Assembly (NCBI RefSeq): GCF_000338275.1 | Contig: NZ_ANMR01000034.1 | Span: 160,353 to 224,352, forward strand | Direction of reading: 5' to 3' | Length of the DNA stretch: 64,000 bases | Source of the DNA: Staphylococcus xylosus NJ | Lineage (GTDB): Bacteria > Bacillota > Bacilli > Staphylococcales > Staphylococcaceae | The notes under the pieces: model-generated | What the model saw: only the letters and a program-made list of their open reading frames with translations | What the model was told of the DNA's origin: nothing | The model's database searches: none | Part shown: in pieces, positions 29,317-37,365 of the stretch | Layout: each line of letters opens with the position of its first letter | How positions within the stretch are numbered: position 1 is the stretch's first letter | Program-made: the position numbers and the translations under genes

Positions 29317-29533
29317 AAAGATTTTTATTATAAATTTTATAGAATTATTAAGTAATAACTTAAATTTATTATATTGTCGGTCGTGTAATTTGTAAAGTCT
29401 TTTTTGATACTTTCCTAAAAAACGTATCTACTATAATTTATGATATTCATATTTTAATATTTCTACATTGCGATATTGCTACTTATTATCGATTTTCTAA
29501 ATAAAAGCAATATACCAACTAAACTACGAATAG

Positions 29534-30613
29534 TTAACACCATAAAGCTATTTGTAGTTTAATCGCATCTGAATATTTCTTTGGATTCAATCCTGTACGT
29601 GTTTCGCATTTTTCTAATCGATAAAGTAACGTATTACGATGAATATAGAGATATTTTGCAGTTTTAGCAATATTCAAATCATTTTTGAAGAAACTTTTTA
29701 AAGTTTCTATACTTTGTGAATCTAGATCACTTAAAATTCTTTGCTTATATCTTTCTCTTATTCCGCTCTCTATTTGATAAAGTAATGTTTTCTCTTCTAC
29801 ATCTTCAAAGGACATCAATGTTTGAGTTTGTTCATTCAACATAAATACAAGGTCACACTCTTCATAAGCCTTTTTGAAATCATTCAAACTCGAAAAAAGT
29901 AAACTCGAAGCCATTGTTACTTCTAACTTCAATGATTTAAAAGCATGATAAATTCTCACTATTTTTTCTTCCAAAGCCTTTTTCGAGGCATCAGAAGCCA
30001 GTATAACGATACGATTATGATTAGTAAAAGCTAATGTAAAAGTAGTTTGATCGATTTTACTAGTTAACGTACGAACAATGCTATTTCTTGAGAATATTTG
30101 CTTCTCTAAATTAATAATAATACATTTTCTATAAGCTAATAAATTTGTGTTAAGTTGCTTCGTTAAATATTGTATAAATGAATTAGAGGGATTACTTTTC
30201 AACAGTTCTTCAATGAATAATTCTTGGCTACGTATATGTCCTTCTAGTTCATACGTAAAATAATTTTGATATAACAATAATTCGGTCGACATTTTCACTA
30301 AATCTGCTACGTATAGCAATGCTTTGGGATCACCTGTAATACCAATTACACCAACAATTTCATCTTGAAATATAATGGGTAAATTAATACCCGGTTGCGC
30401 CCCTTTAAGTTTCTCGCAATCTTTTTTAGTCAATATAACCATCTGCTCGCACGCCAATACTTTACAAGCGCCCTCGTGTATACTACCAATCCTACTTTTG
30501 TCAAATGATGCTATAATCTTACCGTTAAAATTCATTATATTAATATTACTTTTTGTTCTTTTTGCAGTTTCTTCCACAATAAGCGTTGCTACTTCCTCTG
30601 TTAATATCTCCAT
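29534..30613 (-). CDS. CdaR-family sugar-diacid/glycerate regulator
   Basis: A 359-residue transcription factor. Residues about 1-130 resemble the sugar-diacid recognition domain (EILTEEVATLIVEETAKR, IIFQDEIVGVIGITGD). The C-terminus is a PucR-type helix-turn-helix (LKSFFKNDLNIAKTAKYLYI, HRNTLLYRLEKCE). CdaR proteins activate glucarate, galactarate and glycerate genes in response to such acids. It is divergent from the glycerate kinase/permease/lar operon with 134 bp between, so that operon is its likely target. Confidence 0.88.
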   Translation of the reverse strand: MEILTEEVATLIVEETAKRTKSNINIMNFNGKIIASFDKSRIGSIHEGACKVLACEQMVILTKKDCEKLKGAQPGINLPIIFQDEIVGVIGITGDPKALLYVADLVKMSTELLLYQNYFTYELEGHIRSQELFIEELLKSNPSNSFIQYLTKQLNTNLLAYRKCIIINLEKQIFSRNSIVRTLTSKIDQTTFTLAFTNHNRIVILASDASKKALEEKIVRIYHAFKSLKLEVTMASSLLFSSLNDFKKAYEECDLVFMLNEQTQTLMSFEDVEEKTLLYQIESGIRERYKQRILSDLDSQSIETLKSFFKNDLNIAKTAKYLYIHRNTLLYRLEKCETRTGLNPKKYSDAIKLQIALWC

Positions 30614-30674
30614 TATCCCACCACTTTATCACTTTTATACAAATTTAAAGGTATATTATTGTATAGTTTAACCC

Positions 30675-30703
30675 TATTTTCAATAAAATAAAATCTATAT
30701 AAT
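30675..30703 (+). promoter_or_regulatory. Candidate activator-dependent promoter of the glycerate/lar operon
   Basis: A perfect TATAAT (30698-30703) has only TATTTT at the -35 position (30675-30680, 17-nt spacer). A good -10 with a poor -35 suits activation by the divergent CdaR-type regulator. Confidence 0.45.
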
Positions 30704-30718
30704 AGAATAATATATATT

Positions 30719-30732
30719 AGAAAGCGTTTACA
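30719..30732 (+). promoter_or_regulatory. Candidate cre site (CcpA) before glycerate kinase
   Basis: AGAAAGCGTTTACA matches the cre consensus TGWAANCGNTNWCA except for the first base. It lies just downstream of the expected transcription start and next to the AAGGAGG ribosome-binding site, a usual place for roadblock repression in the presence of glucose. Confidence 0.6.
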
Positions 30733-30747
30733 AGGAGGTCGTTTAAA

Positions 30748-31878
30748 TTGAAAATTATCTTAGCGCCTGATTCATTCAAGGGTAGTATGACGGCTACTGA
30801 AATCACATCCTATATGTCTCAAAGTATTTTAGAAACTTACCCTCATGCCGAGGTTCATGCTTTACCTGTTGGTGACGGTGGCGAAGGAACCATGGAGGCA
30901 CTAGTAAATGCAACCAACGGCAAATTTGAAACTGTTTCTGTTACTGGACCATTAGGTAATCAAGTTACTGCTCAATACGGCGTGTTAGATGATAATAAAA
31001 CTTGTGTCATCGAAATGGCAGAAGCATCAGGATTGAAGCATGTACCAGAAGCAAAACTAAACCCAATGATTACAACAACTTACGGCACTGGAGAGTTAAT
31101 ACAAGATGCACTAAATAAAGGTTATAAAAAATTCATTCTAGCAATAGGTGGTTCAGCAACAAATGATGCCGGCGCTGGTATGTTACAGGCATTAGGTGCA
31201 AGATTAGTTAATAAAGACCTTAATGATATACCTTTTGGCGGTGCTGCACTAAAACATATCCATCACATTGACTTAAAAAACTTCGACGATCGAATTCAAC
31301 ATTGCAACTTTGTAATTGCAACAGACGTTCAAAATCCATTAATTGGACAAGATGGCGCATCACATGTCTTTGGAAAACAAAAAGGAGCATCATCTTCAGA
31401 AATAACATTACTAGAGCAAAACCTTACAAATTGGGCAAACATTGTCGAATCCACACAACATATACGTCTACATGAATTAGCAGGTGCCGGGGCTGCTGGT
31501 GGACTAGGAGGTGCTTTTAAAGCATTTTTCCCTAGTAAATTTGATGATGGTATTAAAGTCGTTATAAATCTTATACATCTCGAAAATTATTTACAGGATG
31601 CAGATTTAGTAATTACTGGCGAAGGTAAAATTGATTTCCAAACTTTTTATGGTAAAACGCCAATTGGTATTGCCAAATGCGCCCAAAAGTTCAATGTACC
31701 TGTCATCTTTATTGGAGGGACTGTCGATGTAGATGTTGATATGTTTAAAGATGTTGGTGTAGTAAGTGCTTTTAGTTTAACCGATGGACCTATGTCACTT
31801 GCACATACGATTGCTAATTCGGAAAAATTAATAAAAAAAGCAACTAAGAATATCGTAAAAACATTTTTCCATAATTAA
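30748..31878 (+). CDS. glxK: Glycerate kinase
   Basis: A 376-residue GarK/GlxK-type glycerate kinase phosphorylating D-glycerate (2-phosphoglycerate in the enzymes studied), feeding lower glycolysis. Seen: N-terminal KIILAPDSFKGSMTATEI, PVGDGGEGTMEAL, AIGGSATNDAGAGMLQALG and AGAGAAGGLGGAFKAFF, all in family order, and GEGKIDFQTFYGKTPIGIA near the C-terminus. Start is TTG 30748 after AAGGAGG. It is the first gene of a seven-kb rightward operon; the permease gene begins 25 bp downstream. Confidence 0.93.
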   Translation: MKIILAPDSFKGSMTATEITSYMSQSILETYPHAEVHALPVGDGGEGTMEALVNATNGKFETVSVTGPLGNQVTAQYGVLDDNKTCVIEMAEASGLKHVPEAKLNPMITTTYGTGELIQDALNKGYKKFILAIGGSATNDAGAGMLQALGARLVNKDLNDIPFGGAALKHIHHIDLKNFDDRIQHCNFVIATDVQNPLIGQDGASHVFGKQKGASSSEITLLEQNLTNWANIVESTQHIRLHELAGAGAAGGLGGAFKAFFPSKFDDGIKVVINLIHLENYLQDADLVITGEGKIDFQTFYGKTPIGIAKCAQKFNVPVIFIGGTVDVDVDMFKDVGVVSAFSLTDGPMSLAHTIANSEKLIKKATKNIVKTFFHN

Positions 31879-31903
31879 TAACATATTCAAGGGGATGTTA
31901 GTT

Positions 31904-33067
31904 ATGAGAATCAAAGATACGATTGAAAAAATACCAGGGGGATTGATGGTTGTGCCCTTACTTTTGGGTGCTGCAATTAATACGATTGACCAACTACATT
32001 TAAGTTTTATAATGAATATATTAAAACGACTCGGTGCACCAAAGACTGAGCAAGGGCATTATGAAATGCTCCAAATTGGCGGGTTCTCACAGGAACTATT
32101 TAAAGATAGTGCATTAGTATTAATTGCACTTTTCATATTTTGTGTTGGAAGCCAAATGAATTTGAAAATCGGTGGAAAGGCTTTAAAGAAAGGAGTTTTA
32201 TTAACATCTACTAAATATTTTTCAGGGTTAGCAGTTGGTTTACTACTCGGAGCTATTTTTGACCCGTGGACAGGATTATTTGGCTTATCTACAATTGCTA
32301 TTATTGCTGCAATGACAAATAGTAATAGTGGTATGTATGCTGCATTAACAAGCGCCTATGGAAATCGTTCAGATATCGGTGGACTATCTATATTAGCAAT
32401 TAACGATGGACCTTTACTCACCCTAATTTCATTAGGTTTTATTGGCACTACTTTTCCAGTCATATCCTTCATATCAGTACTTCTTCCGTTAGGTATTGGC
32501 ATGCTATTAGGTAACTTAGATCCTAAAATTTCAGAATTTCTACGTCCAGGAGAAACAATACTAATTCCGTTCTTCGCTTTCTCATTAGGTGCTGGTATGA
32601 ATTTAGCTGAATTCTTTAATTTCTCTGTATTATCAGGTGGGCTAACTTTAGCTTTACTAACATTTATATGTACCGCTATTACTGGTATAGCTACATTTAA
32701 ATTATTTAAAGAAAAAAGTGTTATCGCTCCTATTTCTGAAGCTTCCACTGCTGGGAATGCTGTATCTACTCCAGCTGCAGTAGTTGCGGCTGCTTCTACC
32801 GCCCTAGCAAACGGTAATTTAACTCAAAGTGAGTATGCAATGATAGAAAAAATAGCGCCTGTGGCAACGGCGCAAATATCAATATCCGCTATTACTACAG
32901 CTATTTTATGTCCAATAGCAGTTATAATGGTTGATAAATACCAGAAAAACAAGGGTATATATGGAAGAAAAGAATATTTTAAACGCACAAACGAACCATT
33001 TTTCAAACTAAAACAAATAAATAAACTACGCTTTTATGAAAGCGTTTTAAATAAAAAGGAGGAGTAA
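31904..33067 (+). CDS. KdgT-family (2-keto-3-deoxygluconate type) permease
   Basis: A 387-residue membrane carrier with about 10 helices. The N-terminus IPGGLMVVPLLLGAAINT and the segments AAMTNSNSGMYAAL and EASTAGNAVSTPAAVVAAA are characteristic of KdgT permeases, which import sugar acids in symport with protons. The start is ATG 31904, 9 nt after GGGG; the in-frame ATG at 31895 lies against the ribosome-binding site. Here it sits between glycerate kinase and larA, so it probably imports the hydroxyacid that the operon consumes. Only 3 bp separate it from larA. Confidence 0.87.
   Translation: MRIKDTIEKIPGGLMVVPLLLGAAINTIDQLHLSFIMNILKRLGAPKTEQGHYEMLQIGGFSQELFKDSALVLIALFIFCVGSQMNLKIGGKALKKGVLLTSTKYFSGLAVGLLLGAIFDPWTGLFGLSTIAIIAAMTNSNSGMYAALTSAYGNRSDIGGLSILAINDGPLLTLISLGFIGTTFPVISFISVLLPLGIGMLLGNLDPKISEFLRPGETILIPFFAFSLGAGMNLAEFFNFSVLSGGLTLALLTFICTAITGIATFKLFKEKSVIAPISEASTAGNAVSTPAAVVAAASTALANGNLTQSEYAMIEKIAPVATAQISISAITTAILCPIAVIMVDKYQKNKGIYGRKEYFKRTNEPFFKLKQINKLRFYESVLNKKEE
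33037..33050 (+). promoter_or_regulatory. Weak cre-like site inside the permease 3' end
   Basis: TGAAAGCGTTTTAA differs from the cre consensus at one position. It lies in coding sequence 21 bp before larA, so it may act as an internal roadblock or be chance. Confidence 0.25.
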
Positions 33068-33070
33068 TTT

Positions 33071-34333
33071 TTGAAAACTACTATTCTATATGGTAAATCC
33101 AATGTTGAAATTGATTTACCTGATCACAGTGTCTTAATTGAGCCTCAAGACCTAACTGCACTTGAAGATGATATCGGTGCAATTCAAAGCGCTTTACGTC
33201 ACCCTATTGGTACTAAACCTTTGAGTGAAATGGTTCAAGCCAATCAAACTGTAGCTATTGTGATTAGTGATATAACAAGACCAACGCCTAACCATATATT
33301 GGTTCCTTTACTTATAAAAACATTGTCCCACGTACCATTGGAGAATTTTGTAATTATTAATGGTACTGGCACACATCGTGACCAAACTCACGAAGAGCTT
33401 GTCCAAATGTTAGGTGAAGACATCGTTAATGACATCAAAATTGTTCATAATCATTGTAATGATAAAGCAACCTTGAGCAAAGTTGGACATAGTAAATATG
33501 GGTGTGATGTATACCTGAATAAATCATATGTTGAAGCTGATTTCAAAATTGTTACAGGCTTTATTGAACCACATTTCTTTGCTGGGTTTTCCGGTGGTCC
33601 TAAAGGAATCATGCCAGGAATTGCAGGTATCGAAACTATTATGACATTCCATAATGCAAAAATGATTGGTGATATTCGCTCAACTTGGGGTAATATGACA
33701 GATAATCCTGTTCAAGATATGACTCGAGAAATTAATGCCATGTGTAAGCCAGACTTTATGCTTAATGTAACATTAAACAAAGAGAAAGCCATTACTGAGG
33801 TTTTTGCTGGAGAATTATATGAAGCACATGATAAAGGGTGTGCTTACGCTAAGAAACATGCCATGTTCAAATGTGATAAACCTTTTGATGTTGTAATAGC
33901 TTCTAACTCTGGATATCCTTTAGACCAAAACTTATATCAAACCGTTAAAGGCATGAGTGCCGCACACAAAGTTGTCAAAGAAGGTGGCAGTATTATCATG
34001 TTATCAGAGTGTAGTGACGGATATCCAAATCACGGTAACTATGCTGAAATTCTTAAAATGGCTGATACCCCACAAGCACTCGTCAACATGATTAACGACC
34101 CTGACTTTGCTATGTTAGATCAATGGCAAGTTCAAAAACAAGCTGTTATCCAAACATTTGCTGACGTTTATTTATATTCGAAACTCACTGACCAGCAGAC
34201 TAAAGACGCTATGCTACATCCAGTTACTGAAATTAACGACACACTAAAAATGCTTGAAGACAAATATGGAAAAGATATGACGATTGGCGTTATGCCGTTA
34301 GGACCACTAACGATTCCATACGTTGAATCATAA
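33071..34333 (+). CDS. larA: LarA-family nickel-pincer 2-hydroxyacid racemase/epimerase
   Basis: A 420-residue LarA homologue that interconverts the two C2 configurations of a 2-hydroxyacid by hydride transfer to a nickel-pincer nucleotide. The counterparts of the Lactobacillus plantarum LarA active site are present: R70 in SDITRPTPN, H102 in GTGTHR, H168 in GFIEPHFFAGFSGG, the cofactor-attachment lysine K178 in GGPKGIMPG, and the nickel ligand H194 in FHNAKM. The family also contains malate, phenyllactate and gluconate enzymes, so lactate is not assured. The position after glycerate kinase and a sugar-acid permease suggests glycerate. Start is TTG 33071 after AGGAGG. Confidence 0.92.
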   Translation: MKTTILYGKSNVEIDLPDHSVLIEPQDLTALEDDIGAIQSALRHPIGTKPLSEMVQANQTVAIVISDITRPTPNHILVPLLIKTLSHVPLENFVIINGTGTHRDQTHEELVQMLGEDIVNDIKIVHNHCNDKATLSKVGHSKYGCDVYLNKSYVEADFKIVTGFIEPHFFAGFSGGPKGIMPGIAGIETIMTFHNAKMIGDIRSTWGNMTDNPVQDMTREINAMCKPDFMLNVTLNKEKAITEVFAGELYEAHDKGCAYAKKHAMFKCDKPFDVVIASNSGYPLDQNLYQTVKGMSAAHKVVKEGGSIIMLSECSDGYPNHGNYAEILKMADTPQALVNMINDPDFAMLDQWQVQKQAVIQTFADVYLYSKLTDQQTKDAMLHPVTEINDTLKMLEDKYGKDMTIGVMPLGPLTIPYVES

Positions 34334-34349
34334 ATTAGGAGGAATAATA

Positions 34350-35174
34350 ATGTTAACTGAAACTTTAAATAAAGAACAAAAATTAGAAAATATTCTTAAA
34401 GATATGAACAAAGTAGTTATTGCTTTTTCTGGTGGTGTAGATAGCAGTCTGGTCTTAAAGAAAGCCATTGATGTATTAGGTAATGCAAATGTTAAAGCAG
34501 TTATAGTCAAATCGGAATTATTTAGACATGAAGAATTCAATCAAGCTATTCAATTAGCAAATCAACTTAACGCGCCAATAATAGAGGCTGAGATTGAAGA
34601 ACTGAAAGACCCTCATATTATTGAAAATACACCTGATAGTTGGTATTACAGCAAGCGTTTATTATACTCAAAATTAGAAGAATTAAGAAAGAAATATAGC
34701 TTTAATTATGTGCTTGATGGCATGATCATGGACGACTTAGATGATTTCAGACCAGGCTTAAAAGCAAGAACAGAATTTAATGTAAGAAGTATATTGCAAG
34801 AAGCTAATTTATACAAATCCGAGATAAGAGAAATTAGTAAGGCTAATGGTTTACCAGTTTGGAATAAACCAGCATTATGTAGTCTTGCCTCACGTATTCC
34901 TTATGGAGAAACATTGAATTTTGCAAAAGTAAATAAAGTCAATGAAGCGGAAAAATATATTTTAAGTTTAGATATTAATAATGTTAGAGTACGTTATCAC
35001 CATAATATTGCTAGAGTAGAAGTTAACGATATCGACATTCCAACCGTAGTAAAGTATCGAAAACAAATAACACTACGTCTTAAAGAACTAGGCTTTGACT
35101 ATGTAACGATTGATTTAGAAGGCTACCGTACAGGAAGTATGAACGAAGTCATCAATTCATTAGATGCATATTAA
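34350..35174 (+). CDS. larE: LarE, ATP-dependent sacrificial sulfur transferase
   Basis: A 274-residue PP-loop enzyme that adenylates the carboxylates of the pyridinium dicarboxylate mononucleotide and donates sulfur from its own cysteine. The PP-loop SGGVDSS is at residues 27-33. C177, in KPALCSLASRIPYGE, occupies the place of the sacrificial Cys176 of L. plantarum LarE, so this is a single-cysteine type rather than an iron-sulfur type. The start is ATG 34350 after AGGAGGAA, 16 bp after larA; a longer frame overlapping larA lacks a site. Confidence 0.93.
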   Translation: MLTETLNKEQKLENILKDMNKVVIAFSGGVDSSLVLKKAIDVLGNANVKAVIVKSELFRHEEFNQAIQLANQLNAPIIEAEIEELKDPHIIENTPDSWYYSKRLLYSKLEELRKKYSFNYVLDGMIMDDLDDFRPGLKARTEFNVRSILQEANLYKSEIREISKANGLPVWNKPALCSLASRIPYGETLNFAKVNKVNEAEKYILSLDINNVRVRYHHNIARVEVNDIDIPTVVKYRKQITLRLKELGFDYVTIDLEGYRTGSMNEVINSLDAY

Positions 35175-35195
35175 ATTTATAAAGGTGGCATAACT

Positions 35196-35954
35196 ATGAC
35201 TGACAAGCAAGATTCCCTAGACTCATTGCTTCAAGCTGTTCAATCGAATCAACTTTCTGTTTCAGAAGCCAAGACTCAATTAAGTCATTATGACGAATTA
35301 GGTTTTGCTAAAATTGATTTGCATAGGAGACAACGTCAAGGCTTTCCAGAAGTTATTTTTGGTGAAGGAAAAACAACTTCTCAAATCATAGATATCATTA
35401 ACACAATACTTGCACACGATGAGATTGTTCTAGTTACAAGGGTCAACCATGACAAAGCACAAGATATTATCGCTAAGTATAATCATCTTGAATATCACGA
35501 AGCAGCTCGTATTATTTGTACCCCTATAAGCAGTATTTCAAAATCTAATTATTACACATCTGTGATTTGTGCCGGAACTTCTGATTTACCAGTTGCAGAA
35601 GAAGCTGCCATTACTGCTGAAGTAATGGGCATACATGTAAAACGTTTTTATGACGTAGGTGTGTCTGGCATCCATCGTTTATTTTCACATATAGAAGCAA
35701 TTAGACAAAGTAAGGTTTCAATCGTTGTTGCCGGTATGGAAGGCGCCCTTTCAAGTGTAGTATCAGGCTTAGTAGATCATCCAGTCTACTCTGTTCCTAC
35801 TAGTATAGGTTATGGTGCGAATTTAGAAGGCGTAACAACACTATTATCAATGGTTAATTCCTGTGCACCAGGAACAAGCGTCCTCAATATTGATAATGGC
35901 TTTGGCGGGGGCTATAACGCCGCGATGATTATAAAAATGATTGAAGCTCATTAG
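35196..35954 (+). CDS. larB: LarB, nicotinate adenine dinucleotide carboxylase/hydrolase
   Basis: A 252-residue protein that starts nickel-pincer synthesis by carboxylating C5 of nicotinic acid adenine dinucleotide and cleaving its phosphoanhydride. The C-terminal half (about 120-250) is a PurE-like domain with ICAGTSDLPVAEEAA, VAGMEGALSSVVSGLV and PTSIGYGANLEG. C223 in NSCAPG lies where the substrate-attacking Cys221 is found in L. plantarum LarB. AAAGGTGG precedes the ATG. It follows larE by 21 bp. Confidence 0.93.
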   Translation: MTDKQDSLDSLLQAVQSNQLSVSEAKTQLSHYDELGFAKIDLHRRQRQGFPEVIFGEGKTTSQIIDIINTILAHDEIVLVTRVNHDKAQDIIAKYNHLEYHEAARIICTPISSISKSNYYTSVICAGTSDLPVAEEAAITAEVMGIHVKRFYDVGVSGIHRLFSHIEAIRQSKVSIVVAGMEGALSSVVSGLVDHPVYSVPTSIGYGANLEGVTTLLSMVNSCAPGTSVLNIDNGFGGGYNAAMIIKMIEAH

Positions 35955-35971
35955 AAATGGAGTGAAACAAT

Positions 35972-37153
35972 ATGCCTAATGCAATTTATTTAGATTGTCA
36001 TGCAGGTATTGCAGGCGATATGTTGCTATCTGCACTTGTTGACTTAGGTGCAGATATAAATTATATTGAAAAGCATTTAAACGACTTACCCTTAAACAAA
36101 TTTAAGTTAAACTTTTCTTCACAAAATAAACAAGGCATCCAAGCAACATCACTATCAATCGATTTTGAACCAGCACATCACCATAGAAAAGCTCAGGATA
36201 TTTTCTTAATGATAAATGAAAGCACCCTACCCGATAGAGTAAAAGAACGAAGTATTCACGTATTTGACGTTATTGCACATGCAGAAGCAAAAATTCATGG
36301 CATGTCAGTTGAGAACGTACATTTTCATGAAGTAGGTGCGATGGATTCAATCATTGATATTATCGGAAGTTGTTTAGCATTAGAAAACTTAGACATTGAT
36401 ACTATACTCTCTTCACCGATTCCTACGGGACATGGAAAAATCAATATCGCACATGGCATTTACCCTGTTCCCGCACCTGCAACTGCTGAAATACTCAAAG
36501 GTATTCCGCTTGCTGCTTTTGATGTAGCAAGTGAATTAACGACCCCTACAGGAGCGGGTTTTATTAAAGCATTAGTATCAGAAATCGGCACACTACCAAG
36601 TGTCACAATATCGAATATTGGTTATGGTTGTGGTTCAAAAGATTTTGATTTTCCAAATATACTACGTGCAATTCAATTTTCTAAAAAAGAAGCGACTCCT
36701 TCTCAAGTTCAAGTATTAGAATGCCAACTTGATGACATGACACCAGAAATGCTTGGATTTTTTATGGAGCAAGTAATAGACGACGGTGCTTTGGACGCTT
36801 ATTACACGCCTATCACAATGAAAAAAAGTCGTCCAGCTACACAACTAACAGTTATTTGTAGTCTGTCCCAAGCACAGTATTTCGAAAACTATATTCTCAA
36901 ATATACGACATCGCTAGGTGTACGTAGCTTTACAGTAAACCGAAAAATCTTACATCGTCAATTTCAAACCGTGCACACAGATTACGGAGCAATATTAGTG
37001 AAATTAGGTATGTTTGGTGACAAAGTTATAAAAGCCAAACCTGAATTTGAAGATGTTCGTAATGCTGCGATTCAATCAGGAACGCCTTTTGCTACGGTTT
37101 ATAACGATATTCAAACAACTGTACAAAAACACATTAATATTGAAAATGATTAA
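35972..37153 (+). CDS. larC: LarC, CTP-dependent nickel insertase (cyclometallase), single uninterrupted frame
   Basis: A 393-residue protein that inserts nickel into the pincer nucleotide. Seen: N-terminal LDCHAGIAGDMLLSALVDLG, NVHFHEVGAMDSIIDIIGS, the segment GHGKINIAHGIYPVPAPAT, and C-terminal ECQLDDMTPEMLGFFMEQV, the part encoded by larC2 in L. plantarum. In that species larC1 and larC2 are joined by programmed frameshifting; here one frame encodes both. The histidine cluster is short (HHHR, about residue 70). It is the last gene of the operon, 17 bp after larB; the hairpin beginning 122 bp downstream could end the transcript. Confidence 0.92.
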   Translation: MPNAIYLDCHAGIAGDMLLSALVDLGADINYIEKHLNDLPLNKFKLNFSSQNKQGIQATSLSIDFEPAHHHRKAQDIFLMINESTLPDRVKERSIHVFDVIAHAEAKIHGMSVENVHFHEVGAMDSIIDIIGSCLALENLDIDTILSSPIPTGHGKINIAHGIYPVPAPATAEILKGIPLAAFDVASELTTPTGAGFIKALVSEIGTLPSVTISNIGYGCGSKDFDFPNILRAIQFSKKEATPSQVQVLECQLDDMTPEMLGFFMEQVIDDGALDAYYTPITMKKSRPATQLTVICSLSQAQYFENYILKYTTSLGVRSFTVNRKILHRQFQTVHTDYGAILVKLGMFGDKVIKAKPEFEDVRNAAIQSGTPFATVYNDIQTTVQKHINIEND

Positions 37154-37275
37154 TCCAACGGTAGCATAAACAAAACTTAATCACAGCTTCATCATATTAG
37201 AATTATGAAGCATAATAGATATCATAATTGTTATACATTTCTTTAGTCTGAATTATATATCTAATCAAAAGTAAG

Positions 37276-37315
37276 ACGCACCTCAATTCATTAGTCGAAT
37301 TGAGGTGCGTTATTT
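37276..37315. terminator. Bidirectional terminator between larC and the Gfo/Idh gene
   Basis: ACGCACCTCAATTC (37276-37289) pairs perfectly with GAATTGAGGTGCGT (37297-37310) around a 7-nt loop, followed by TATTTT. Confidence 0.85.
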
Positions 37316-37365
37316 TAACTTAATTATGCTATTTTAGATTCTCTTAAGTACTAATCTAAGTTCAA

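Larger units (their letters stand above)
28471..29533. other. Gene-poor region with decayed coding remnants and hairpins
   Basis: About 1.06 kb without an intact gene. It contains a terminator-like hairpin (28621-28661), AGCACAAT-N6-ATTGTGCT (28955-28976), and a second inverted repeat near 29030-29071 (TTTATCAT and ATGATAAA). AAAGTAGGTGA occurs twice about 110 bp apart. Two minus-strand coding remnants are listed separately. Confidence 0.55.

Noticed and set aside
37153..37365. Gfo/Idh oxidoreductase as part of the lar operon
   Set aside because: It is on the opposite strand and a strong bidirectional terminator lies between.
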